A stretch of 64,000 nt of DNA, taken from assembly GCA_964035575.1 (NCBI GenBank), contig OZ037886.1:1302001-1366000 (forward strand), in the 5' to 3' direction. Below the pieces are notes generated by a model, which saw nothing but the letters and a program-made list of their open reading frames with translations, did not search any database and was not told where the DNA came from. Source of the stretch: Rhynchopus sp. YZ270_cl-10 (taxonomy: Eukaryota > Euglenozoa > Diplonemea > Diplonemida > Diplonemidae). Both the position numbers and the translations under genes were made by a program. Below, piece by piece: positions 1-9,800 of the stretch (positions are counted from its first letter, which is position 1; each line of letters starts with the position of its first letter).

Positions 1-2754
1 CGACGAAGGAGCAGCTGGGGATGGCCATCGAGTATGTGCACCCACCACACACAGTCTCCCTACCCATGGACAACGTTCCACATGGAATTGCCCAAAACTG
101 ATTCAAACACACCTTCACAGCTCTGGAGATGGGACCGGAACGCTGGACGACATTGTGATGCAGTTCCGTGTGCTGCTGATGATGAAGGACGAGGCAGCGA
201 AGGCGGCGCTTGATGAGCAGAACAAGCTCTTTGAGGCGATGAGCACAGTGCAGTCGAACATGGAGGCAGACATGCTGCGCGAGCGGCAGGAGAAGAAGAC
301 CGCCCAGCAGCTCGAGCTTGAGATGAAGCTGATGGAGAAGGCGCGTGCAAAGGGACTGAACTACTCAGAGCTGCATGGCCTGGGTTCGCACGACAGGGCG
401 GAGATGATGGAGGAAAGTTTACACGGTGGGGACAGGCGTGCACCAGCCCCGGCCCCAGCACCGCCAGCACAGCAGCTGCTTTCCTCGGGGTGGGGATGGT
501 TCGGAGTGAAGAAGAAGTCTACCTTCAAGGAGCAGGACGCGATGATGGAGGAGCAGCTGAAGGAGCTTGGCATCCCCGTCTCCGGCAAGGAAGGCAAGGA
601 CGTTGCCTCTCCCCTCAAGAAGGAGAAGGTGTCCAAGTTCGGCCCTGCCTTCGGGAAGCCGACCAAGGACAGCAAGTTCGGGAAGAAGTCGCCCACCAAG
701 GCTGCGGCCAAGGGTGCCGCCATCCCGACCCCCAAGCCTGCTGCCCCCACCCCCAGCTCGAAGGGAGCACCCCCAGCACCGCCTGCAGCTGCTGGAGGAG
801 GACCGCCCAAGCCACCGCCACCAGGTGGTGCACCGCCACCGCCACCACCACCACCACCACCACCGCCGCCACCACCACCACCGGGCATGAAGGGCCTGAA
901 GGGGATGCCCGGCAAGGGACCAGGCGCTGCGAACCAGGACACAGGCAAGATGAAGACGTTCTTCTGGGAGAAGCTGACAAAGGCAAACTTCAACGGAACG
1001 CTGTGGGAGAAATGCCAAATGGCAGAACAGGAGAAGCGTCTTGGCAGCAAGGACGTGTCGAGCGAGGTGTTGATCAAGTTCGAGAAGGCGACCCTCTCCA
1101 AGGAGAAGCGTCTCCGCAAGAAGGAGGAGGAGCCCAAGAACGCGAAGCTGACGAACCTCGAAACGAACAAGGAGCGTAACATCGGCATCACGCTGTCGTA
1201 CATGCGTATGCCTGTCGACGAGATCATGGACGCCATCGAGCAGATGGACAGCGAGAAGTTCAACATCGACGCGCTTGAGGGTCTTCTCTCCATCGTGCCC
1301 AACAAGCAGGAGATGGAGTCTGCACGCAAGTACGCAGACGAACAGCTTGTCAAAGGCAACCGCAAGCCCCCGAGTCAGCCGTTTGAGTGGACCCTTAAAT
1401 GCTTTGAGCGTCCTCTCATTTCGGAGCGTCTTCAGGTAGCGTTTTCTTTCATATTAACTACTTTTCTTAGGTGACTAAGCAACGCGACGCTTGGGTTCAT
1501 CTTATAAACTTTTCTTCTTTCTTTTGACACATTTGAGCAAGTGTCTGTGTCTGTGTTTTGCAACGTTGTCACAACCACAACCCTTGCACCCCCTTCCCTT
1601 CACAACAGTGCTGGCTTCTTCACCAACGCTTCTTCATCAACGCCGACCAAGTTGAGAGCGAACTGAAGCTCCTCACACGCTCTGCTGAGGCGATATTGAA
1701 AGACAAGCGCTTTGTGCAGTTCCTTGCGATGACACTGACTGTGGGCAACTTGATGAACCAGGTACGCCTCTTCCCCCACCCTCCTCACCACTACCACCAC
1801 CACCACCCTGCAGGGAAGCAACTACTCTGGGGCGATTGGTTTCCGTGTGTGGGGCGAAAACGGTGGTCTCGCGAAAATGACACAGCTGAAGGACAACGAA
1901 GGCAAGGGCACGCTGCTGACGTTCATCCTGAAGTGGAACCTTGAGAAGGACCCTGACTTTGAGAACATCTTCCCCCTGGAAGAGACAGACCTGTACAAAA
2001 ACAGTGCGTTGCTCAACATGAGCGAGATCATGGTGTTCATTACGGACCTTGCCAAGAGTCTCAAGATGCTCAAGGCTGTGCTTGATGAGAAGCGTCTTGT
2101 GCGTGGTGTCTTCCACGCCACGCTCGAGCCCTTCCACAAGCAGGCTATCCAGCGCATCCAGGCCCTGACCGAGATGTATGTCGTCCACAGCACTCATCAT
2201 CAACCACCCACCCCAACCACACAGGAAGAAGAAGACTGAGGAGATGATCCTCGAGATGTTCTCCTTCTTTGGGGAGAGCGAGGCCTCCATCGGTTGCCAG
2301 GAGCTGTTCCAGCAGCTGCATTCGTATGTGTTTTCTTTTGTGGTTTTCACCTGTTTTTTACATGGACCAGCAAACCGGGTTTGGACCAGCATTTGGCGTC
2401 CACCTCCACCCGACCCTAATGACCTGAACTCAACCAAAATAAAAAAATGCTCTTTTCCAAACCCCATTCAGCTTTGCACACGTGATCCGCAAGACTGTGA
2501 AGGACATCATCGCAGACAAGCCTAAGAGGCGCAGAGAGAAGATGAAGGCACCCAGCTTCGGTGGTGCCATGCCCGCCGCCTCAGAGGTTGCGTCGCCTAC
2601 CAAGTCGACACCCACAAGCACCACGTCTACAGGCTCCCCAGCAAGTGCCACCAAGCCACGCACCACAGGGTACGGCAGCGCAAGCTCCACACCCATGCCT
2701 GGTCGCTCCTCCGCTGCCGCCCCTACCATCCGCACGACGGGTGCAAAGAGGTAA
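1..2754 (+). CDS. Formin (FH1-FH2 actin nucleator), 5' part outside window
   Basis: Exons read as <1..31, 121..1435, 1609..1761, 1814..2175, 2225..2323 and 2472..2754; all phases agree and give 746 visible residues. Formins nucleate and processively elongate unbranched actin filaments. The first visible residues (TKEQLGMAIDSGDGT, then a helical stretch) match the end of a diaphanous-type GBD/FH3 region. A lysine/alanine-rich linker follows, then FH1 with a run of 17 prolines (about 830-885) and FH2 from KTFFWEKL (about 955) through the helices holding LTVGNLMN and GAIGFRVWGENG. The tail is basic, then Ser/Thr/Pro-rich, ending at TAA 2752. The second intron (1436-1608) is the longest, starts GTAGCG rather than GTATGT, and carries one of the dispersed hairpins. 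Family assignment is firm; the subclass and the true start lie upstream. Confidence 0.93.
1469..1502 (+). repeat. Dispersed hairpin, copy inside formin intron
   Basis: AGGTGACTAAGC, loop AACGCGAC, then GCTTGGGTTCATCT. Arms pair with one wobble and small bulges. It sits inside the 173-bp formin intron and is followed by TATAAACTTTTC, a flank shared with other copies of this hairpin family. Confidence 0.6.
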
Positions 2755-3060
2755 GATGGAAGGGGAAGAAAAAAAAAACACTCTAAAATTGAACAAAATT
2801 GGCAAAAGGAAAATGTCTAAAATAAGAGAAGTGTCGTTAATGGGGAGAGAAAGGGGGGGCAAAGGGAACCTTTTGTAAGTAAAAATAAGGGGGGTTTTTT
2901 TGTGAAAGGTTTTTTTAAAAAATGCTCGTACGTACTACGTGGGTAAAAATGGAGATTGCATACGATGGAAGGCAACTACACTACTCCAACATTTTTTTTT
3001 GCAAAAAAAAAAAAGAAAAAAGAAAAAAAAAAATCAACCAAAATGAGGGCTCGACTATTT

Positions 3061-3096
3061 TAGGTGACTCTTCACATCTCGTTTAGGTTCATCTTA
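3061..3096 (+). repeat. Dispersed hairpin family, degenerate copy
   Basis: TAGGTGA ... TTCATCTTA arms with a poorly paired middle, followed by CGAACTTTTCTTTC. The right arm and flank match the formin-intron copy at 1469. Confidence 0.4.
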
Positions 3097-3355
3097 CGAA
3101 CTTTTCTTTCTTTCGTTTTCCCCTCCAACGACCGGGTTCTTCCTTTAGTACCTTAGTATATTAGTAAATTCGTTGCAGGCACTCGCTGAGGCATCCCTCC
3201 TTGCTTTTTTAAAAATAAACCTCAACAAAACAAAATTCCGAGATGCGCGTCTCCAATCTGAGACCCGAGTCACACATTCCAAAGATTAATTTTTCCTGAC
3301 CCCTTTTTTTTGTGTCTGTCTGCTAGTTATTCATCCCCCCCTTTTTTTTTTCCTG

Positions 3356-3390
3356 AGGTAATGAAGCACGCGAGGCTTCTGTTATTCTTC
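3356..3390 (+). repeat. Dispersed hairpin family, copy with ACGCGAG loop
   Basis: GAGGTAATGAAGC, loop ACGCGAG, then GCTTCTGTTATTCTT. The inner 5-bp stem GAAGC/GCTTC is perfect and the outer GGTAA/TTATT pairs after a two-base bulge. The flank ACAAACTTTACA resembles other copies. Confidence 0.5.
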
Positions 3391-4383
3391 ACAAACTTTA
3401 CAATTTTTTTGTTTTGTTTTGTTTTTTTTTTGCGATTCCCCCCCTTTAACCCCACCTATCGTCCGTTTTTTTTTTGCCTCCCGTTACAAATAAACAAAAG
3501 TGGTACACGATGTCCTTACCACCCGGAGAACAAGCGAAGTAACCAAACTTTTTTCCTTGTTACTTTTTTTTGTAACTTTTTCGTTACATAGCAATCTCGA
3601 GTTTGTTACAATCGTTGCTTTGTTGACCGTGGTAAGAAGGGCACCGTAGTGGTGAAGACTACGCTGCTACGGTAAAGTGTTTCAAAAAAAAAAATAATAC
3701 CTAACAGAACGAAAAACCCTGGGCTCATGTTGGTGCATTTTTTTTTTTTTGGTGTTGTGGGGGGAGGGAAATGGGACTAAATTTTCATTTTTTTTTTTCC
3801 TTCTTCTTTTGAAGTTTTTTTTTTGTTTTTGTTTTTTTTTTTTTTACAACGTAATCGCAAAGAGCAACATGCTCTTCTGTGCAGTGGGAATGTGTGTTGA
3901 TGTGTGTTGCCCAAAATGGTAAAAAGAAATCTACCCAACGATAAACCCAACAGCAACAATTTCTTCTTGACTGAAAAAAAAAAAACCCCCCCCAAAAAAA
4001 AAAATACAGATAGATAAGGGTTGCGTTGGGCTCCAATGACCCCTTTTTTTTCATTTTTTTTTTTCTCTTTTCCCCCTCGGGTGTTTGCACAAAATAAAAC
4101 CAAGTTTTCAAAAAGGAGGGATGTGAGAAAGTGAGAGAGAAAAAAAAAAGAGGCAACAGAACAATGAAATACCAGAGATGGTATGCTAAACAGGGCTGTT
4201 CACTATTTTTTTTTCCCCCCTTCCTTTTTTTTCCCTCCTCCCCTCTCACTCGCAAACATAACAAAAACTTCATAAAAACCCATTCAAACTCCCCTCTCAC
4301 TAATTCTCAATCCAAAAAGAAGACGAGAGGGAGGGAATGTGAAGGCAAAAGGAGACGAGTATCTATTTTTTTTTTCCCCCACT

Positions 4384-4449
4384 GGTGTTACCGAACACCT
4401 GTCGAGGACATGTCAAGGACCTGTCAATATGGGCCCTTTCGGTAACACC
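4384..4449. repeat. 12-bp perfect inverted repeat with 42-bp spacer
   Basis: GGTGTTACCGAA at 4384-4395 is the exact reverse complement of 4438-4449. The spacer holds repeated words (GACATGTC, GGACCTGTC). It could be a hairpin terminator, a small foldback element or a structured RNA; no target duplication is obvious. Confidence 0.6.
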
Positions 4450-5219
4450 ACCCACCATTATTTTTTTTCAAAAAAAGCTCAAAAAAAGGAGAGGTATACA
4501 GGGAGCAAACACGGGTATAAAACAACACGGAGATGGCACCAACTGCACAATTCCGAGAATTTTTTTTTAAAAAAAATGTCATCGACTGTCTACACAACAA
4601 TGACCCTCAAAATCTTTCTTCCCCCCTCTTCCCCTTCTTCTACTTTACTTTGTAAAATAAAGCCACACAAAAAAAAAACACACCATTTTTATTTTATTTT
4701 TTTTTACCGTGCTCATTTCTCCGTTTCTAGCACCTCTTTTCCCTGTAGGCTACTGTGCAGTAGATGCTGGCTTTCTGGGGGGTATCGTACCAACCGTTTC
4801 CCCCTCCCCCTTTTTTTCTTATTTTGTTGGTAATGTTTTTTGTGTGTGTGTCTCTCCTGCAAATAGCGGCACGCTTGTCGAGTATCGATTGTTCTCCTGG
4901 CATTTTTCTGCAGCTCTTCACCTGCTCGTCTGTTTCCTTGGGAAGCCTGAAAGGGTTTTACAGACATATGAGGGCTTTTTGCTGTGATTTTCCTAATGCA
5001 AAAAACGTTCAGAATACTAGGGGGACCAATCGAACAGACTAGCCTGCGAAAAAAGAGCTGTTTAATTTTGTAAAAAAGAGATTTTTTTTTTGTACCCTCC
5101 TTTTCACCCCCCCACCCCCCACAACACATAACCCCCCCCCTTCAAGGCCCCTTGTTATTTTCTTTTTGCTCTCTACGAGCGTAGGGATGGAGATGATATC
5201 TGCGTGTAGTCGTCGCTTT

Positions 5220-5385
5220 AAAAAAAAAAAACACTAAAAAAAAAACACACAGACAAACAAACCAACAATAAACAAACAAAAAAAACAACAAAAAAACACA
5301 AAAAAAATAACAAAAAAAAAAAAAAAGACAAACAACAAAAACAAAAAAAAACAACAAAAAAACAACAACAACAAAAAAACACTCG
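5220..5385. repeat. A-rich simple repeat
   Basis: About 165 bp almost entirely A with scattered C (AAAAAC, ACAAACA words). Simple-sequence tract; no coding capacity. Confidence 0.8.
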
Positions 5386-5599
5386 GAGAGAAAGGAAAAA
5401 GACTCCCATATGTTTGAAAAGTGGAAAACAAAGCAAAAAAAAAAATGGACAGTTTGGTTTTAGTATTGTTATTTGGATTGAAGAACGTATTTTCGCCTGT
5501 TCTCAGAATTCAATTGCTTCGTTGCTTTTACATCAGCACCTCACACCTATCTCCTACCTCACACCTCACACAGCACACAGCACACCCCCACACGGAAGG

Positions 5600-6372
5600 A
5601 TGAACAATCTTGAAAACCTCGCAGCCAGCTACGAGGAGATGTTGGGGCAACAGGGCCACGGCCACCACACACCTGCCGCGCACCAGCGCACACCACCCAC
5701 CACAGCCGCAACACCACCAGCACGACGAGGGGTGCACTTCAGTGAAGTGCGCGACCCTGCCGCTCCTGCGTCTGCGAGCACACCACACGCACCACATGGC
5801 CACAACGCACCAAGCCAAGGGGCAATGCGCGAGACGCTGTCCCAGGTGGCAGTGCTGCACGATGTGACAGCTGCCCTTGCAGAACGTGCAGGTGCCCTAG
5901 CAGCAGCCACCGTACCACGCGAAGAGTGGGAGGCACTGTGTGCACGGTACAGCACTCTCAAGCAGGACACTGTTGTGCTCTCGGAACGCTCGTCTTCTGC
6001 CATATCGGCGCTGCAGATGGAGAACCAGCAGCTCAAGCAGCAGCTCAGTGAGCTCAAGCAGAGCCAGCAGCAACAGCAGGGTGCACAGGGACACAGACGA
6101 GAATGTGAGTCCAGCCCCTATGATGCAGCGCAGCCAAGCCTAGCAGGTGGTGTCCCAGGCGAAGGCACGCAGAACAGCGCAACGCTGCAGAAGTTGGACA
6201 TCTCGCTTTGCAGGTTGGTGCTAGAAAAGTATGTTGAATATACGCATGTTTGAGTTGTTTTTCCAATATTTGTAAACCATAAACACCACACAGAGTGGAA
6301 GGACTCCGAAGGGAAAGCCTCTCGTTGGTGGAACGAAATGCGCAGCTCATAAGCCAAGTCGAGTCGGCGTAA
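5600..6372 (+). CDS. Small Gln-rich coiled-coil protein, unknown function
   Basis: Exons 5600..6228 and 6294..6372 (donor GTATGTTG, acceptor CACACAG), 235 residues, stop TAA. The ATG at 5600 is the first in this frame with protein-like composition; upstream is a C/A-rich leader. The N-terminus (MNNLENLAASYEEMLGQQG) is acidic, followed by a His/Pro/Thr-rich low-complexity part, then helices from about residue 75 with heptads (ALQMENQQLKQQLSELKQ) and a run of five Gln. The second exon restores a leucine-zipper-like helix (LRRESLSLVERNAQLISQV). I do not recognise a family. A structural or scaffold role fits a coiled coil but is inference. Confidence 0.65.
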
Positions 6373-6399
6373 CCCACAACCCACCCTGGTACTCTTTGT

Positions 6400-6423
6400 A
6401 AGATGGTGCGCGAGGCACGTCTT
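6400..6423 (+). repeat. Dispersed hairpin family copy
   Basis: AAGATGGTGC, loop GCGAG, GCACGTCTT. Stem GTGC/GCAC plus AAGA/TCTT. It lies 28 bp after the upstream gene's stop codon. Confidence 0.55.
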
Positions 6424-6449
6424 TTCAAGTGTTCCTTGGAGGTGACGTG

Positions 6450-6482
6450 GTGATTCCTCAGCACGCGAGGCTTAGTATTATT
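6450..6482 (+). repeat. Dispersed hairpin family copy with ACGCGAG loop
   Basis: Loop ACGCGAG at 6463-6469 flanked by AGC/GCT and an imperfect outer stem (GTGATTCCTC against TAGTATTATT). The loop is identical to the 3356 copy. Confidence 0.45.
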
Positions 6483-6520
6483 TTCCAACGGTCTCTATTC
6501 AGCACGGTAGCGATAGTGAT

Positions 6521-6552
6521 AAAGATGTGTGCACGAGAGGCACAATCATCTT
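6521..6552 (+). repeat. Dispersed hairpin family, well-formed copy
   Basis: AAAGATGTGTGC, loop ACGAGAG, GCACAATCATCTT. Stem TGTGC/GCACA and AAGATG/CATCTT around a two-base bulge. The copy at 19671 has the same left arm, 100 percent identical over 12 bp. Confidence 0.7.
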
Positions 6553-6897
6553 ACAAGTTTTATTTTATTTGTGTGTGTTTTGATGTCTACGTCCTTTGCA
6601 CCTTTGCAAATGAGACGTCACCCTTTGTAACGAACACCTCTGGGTATTAGAACAGTTTAGATGAGGACCAGACAACAGAACGATGCATGTTTGTTGTTCA
6701 TGTCGTCTGGTGAGCACGTAGAGCATGAACCACGTCCCCACCCATGCTTTTGTTTGTAGCAAGCCTCTGTCCCACCCTCTTCACACACACCTACAGCGTG
6801 CCGAACTTTGTAGAAATAATGTGGGTTGTTGTTCAAAGGCAAGTACCATAGTAGCGTGCAGAAGCCTTGTGCTGAGGGTGGTGCAAACCCAGAGCAA

Positions 6898-9800
6898 ATG
6901 GCAACCCGTGCGTCACCGGACAACGTGGAAGGGGCATGTGTTCACCTGATTCACATGTTTATAAGGGGGTTCACAAAGTGCCAACTGCTTGACTTGAAGA
7001 CCTGCATGGAGGAGCGTGGTCGTGTGGATTTGGGTGGCTTCTTTTATTGCATTTTCCAAGCCTCGCCAGACTTTATGTTCCCGACGCTCAACGACGACAC
7101 GCGTAAAGGACGCAGTGCAGAGGGCAGCAACGTTGTGCAGGCGAAGCTTGTGGCGGAGCTCTTCAAGCAGCTTGATGCGCAGGGTGTGGGTGAGATCGGG
7201 TGGTCGGACCTGTCGACACTTCTGTTCAACATGTCGGGGATGAAGGTGAAGCAGGCACACCTCTACTCGGACCAACCGATGGAGCCTGTCTTCAGCACGA
7301 TCATCCACGCGTCCAAAAGCGACGAGCCCAGCAAGACCAGCCACGCCTTCGCACCGCAGCGCTCCCTCGGGCCCTCTGTTGCAGACCTCAAGTCTGGTGG
7401 TGACTCGATCTTCCAGGACCGCAACGAGACTGTCGAATTCATCGGGAAGAAGGTGCGCGGCGTGGGCTTCTACTTTTCGGAGGTAGACTGCCTGAAGTAC
7501 TTCCAGGCCATGAAGGTGCACGCGCTCGCAGGGGGCCTCAACTGCTACCTGTTCACGTACGAAGGCTCGACAGCAACAGTGATCAGCAAGCTGTACGGCC
7601 CGACAGCAGCCATCTTCAATATCTACCACTTCCCGACCCTGGCGAAGATCCTCGTCCTCTGTGCTGACAGGTACCTCTACTGCTACAACGACAACTTCTC
7701 CTCAGGTGCGCCCACAGAGCGTCTCAAGGTCGCCACCGCACAGCTCTCTGCAAGCTGGGATCCAGTTGAGCGTCTCCTCTTCACAGGCGGCACAGACGGT
7801 GCGGTGCTTGTCTTCGCTGCCGGACCTGGGAACAAGCTGGCGTACACACAGCGCATCGAAGTGGCCCAGGAGTGGGTGTGCGACCTGCTGCATCTGCGCG
7901 AGCTGGACCAGCTCCTGACGTGTACCGCAGACGGCAAGACGAGTGTGTGGGACATCTCGTGGGAGGGCGGCAAACGGGAGGAGACAGGCATGCTCGTCAC
8001 AAAGCTGCGTGCAGTGAAGGACACACACGGGAGGTCTGTGAAGACCCAAGTCGCGTACTCGATGAAGTACAAGATGCTGTTCTCGATAGGCCACGGGCAC
8101 GACGTCATGTGTTGGAACTCGTACATCACGTCGCAGAGCCACCTGCTGCGGGGGCACGAGAAGCTGCTTGTGAAGATCCACGCCTTCGACCACACATCCG
8201 AGGTCATCAGTGCAGATGCGTGTGGTAAGATCATCGTGTGGGACGTACGGTCGCTCACAGCCATCCAGACCCTAGGCGGGCCTGACTCGCACTGTGCTAT
8301 TGGGCCGCTGACAACGTTCGTCTATAATGAACACAAACGTGCGTTGGTGACTGTGGGGCGGCGCTTCTGTGTGTTCCCCTGCAACAGCAAGGAGGAGAAC
8401 TCGATGTTCAGCAGCAAGATCTTGCAGGTGCTGTACAGCGAGGCACAGGGCGTTGTCATAACACTCACGCCAGATCGCGTATTCCTGTGGCACGCAGCGA
8501 CGGGCGAGTTGCACAAGGCGTTCAGTGACTTCAGTGTGTGCGATCTGACGTGCGCGACGCTTGTGAACAAAGAGTCGGACCTGGCGGTAGCGAACGCTGA
8601 AGGCGAGGTGCGCTTTCTGTCGCTGCTGAACGGCATGTGGCAGGACGCGATTGAGCCTATGAACGACGCGATCGTGAGCATCGTGGAGGTGGCGGAGCAG
8701 TCGTCGTGGCTGCGCAAGCTCTTCAAGGCGAAGCACATCTACGTGGCGGAGGGCAAGGCTGAGGCTCAGGTGCTCTTCGTCGCCACGTCCAAGGGCGTCC
8801 TCTCGTTCCTCTACTTCGGCAAGGTTGGTGAGCCCAAGCTGCTGGCCCAGTTCCGCTCCCTGCTGGACACCGTTGCCTTCACAACTGTCTCAGACCAGCA
8901 CCTTGCGTGTGTGTCACAACGCGACTGCGAGGTGTGGTCCATCTACGACCAGACGCTGCGCCGCTCCATACGCTGCACGTCTGCGATCACGTCTGCGGCT
9001 TTCCTGCCCACTGTGCAGGCGTTCGTGGTGGCGGAGGAGCTGGGGGTGCTGCACTTCTACAGCTATCCCGGGCTGGCCTACCTGATGCGCTTCTCGTTCA
9101 TGGACCACTTTGCTGTGACGGGGATGACCTTTGCGCCGAACTGCTACCAACTCGTGTGCGAAGGTGCTGCGAAGGTGAAGAGCGTCTCCTTGCGCAGCAT
9201 CCTCTCGCAGTACTACGAGAACGAGAGCATGGGCATCTGCAAGAGTGCAGACTGCACGCTGCAGGGGCGGTATGCTGTGGCACGTGGTGCGAAGCCTTCG
9301 CAGCCGTCACGCTGCTTGACGTCGCACTCACACTCACTGCAGTCGATACACACACCACGACGCAAAAATCGTGATGCCGCTAATAAATGGAAGGGCGGGG
9401 ATGCGCACATGGTGGTGCTGGGGTACGACACTACAAGCAGGTCACGTGTGTCGATCAGCAGGAACACGGATGAGGCGGTGCACATAGGTGAGGTGCGTGT
9501 GCTGCAGGACCTGCAGCACACACCTGAGGTGGTGGACATGTTTGACGCCTTTGAGGAAGGCGGTGCACACTACACCATCACGGAGTCGTGCGACGTCGTG
9601 CTCATGCACTACGTGCAGGGTGGTGCGTGCATCAAGCGTCGTGGCGGCATGACTGAGCCGAACATTGTCATCAGCTCACTCGCCTCTGCCCTCATGGCTG
9701 TGCACAACGCGGGTTACGTGCTGTTCCTCTCCCCTGCAAAGGTGGGACGCATACGTGGTGTGTGGAAGGTAGTCGACCTTACGGGTGCTGTGCCCATAGG

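Larger units (their letters stand above)
2755..5599. other. AT-rich intergenic stretch with no convincing gene
   Basis: About 2.8 kb of homopolymer-rich DNA (many A or T runs of 8-12). Open frames here are lysine- or phenylalanine-rich by-products of the runs and show no domain. It contains two hairpin-family copies (3061-3096, 3356-3390), a local inverted repeat CCGTAG...CTACGG near 3644-3674, a 12-bp inverted repeat at 4384-4449, and an A-rich (AAAAAC)-like stretch at 5220-5385. Confidence 0.7.
6373..6897. other. Intergenic region with three hairpins
   Basis: 525 bp without a supported gene. It carries three hairpin-family copies in the same orientation (6400-6423, 6450-6482, 6521-6552), the densest cluster in the window. 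Confidence 0.6.

Noticed and set aside
361-1365. 334-codon minus-strand frame with poly-Gly
   Set aside because: Shadow of the formin FH1/FH2 exons on the opposite strand; the + strand gives a clear domain.
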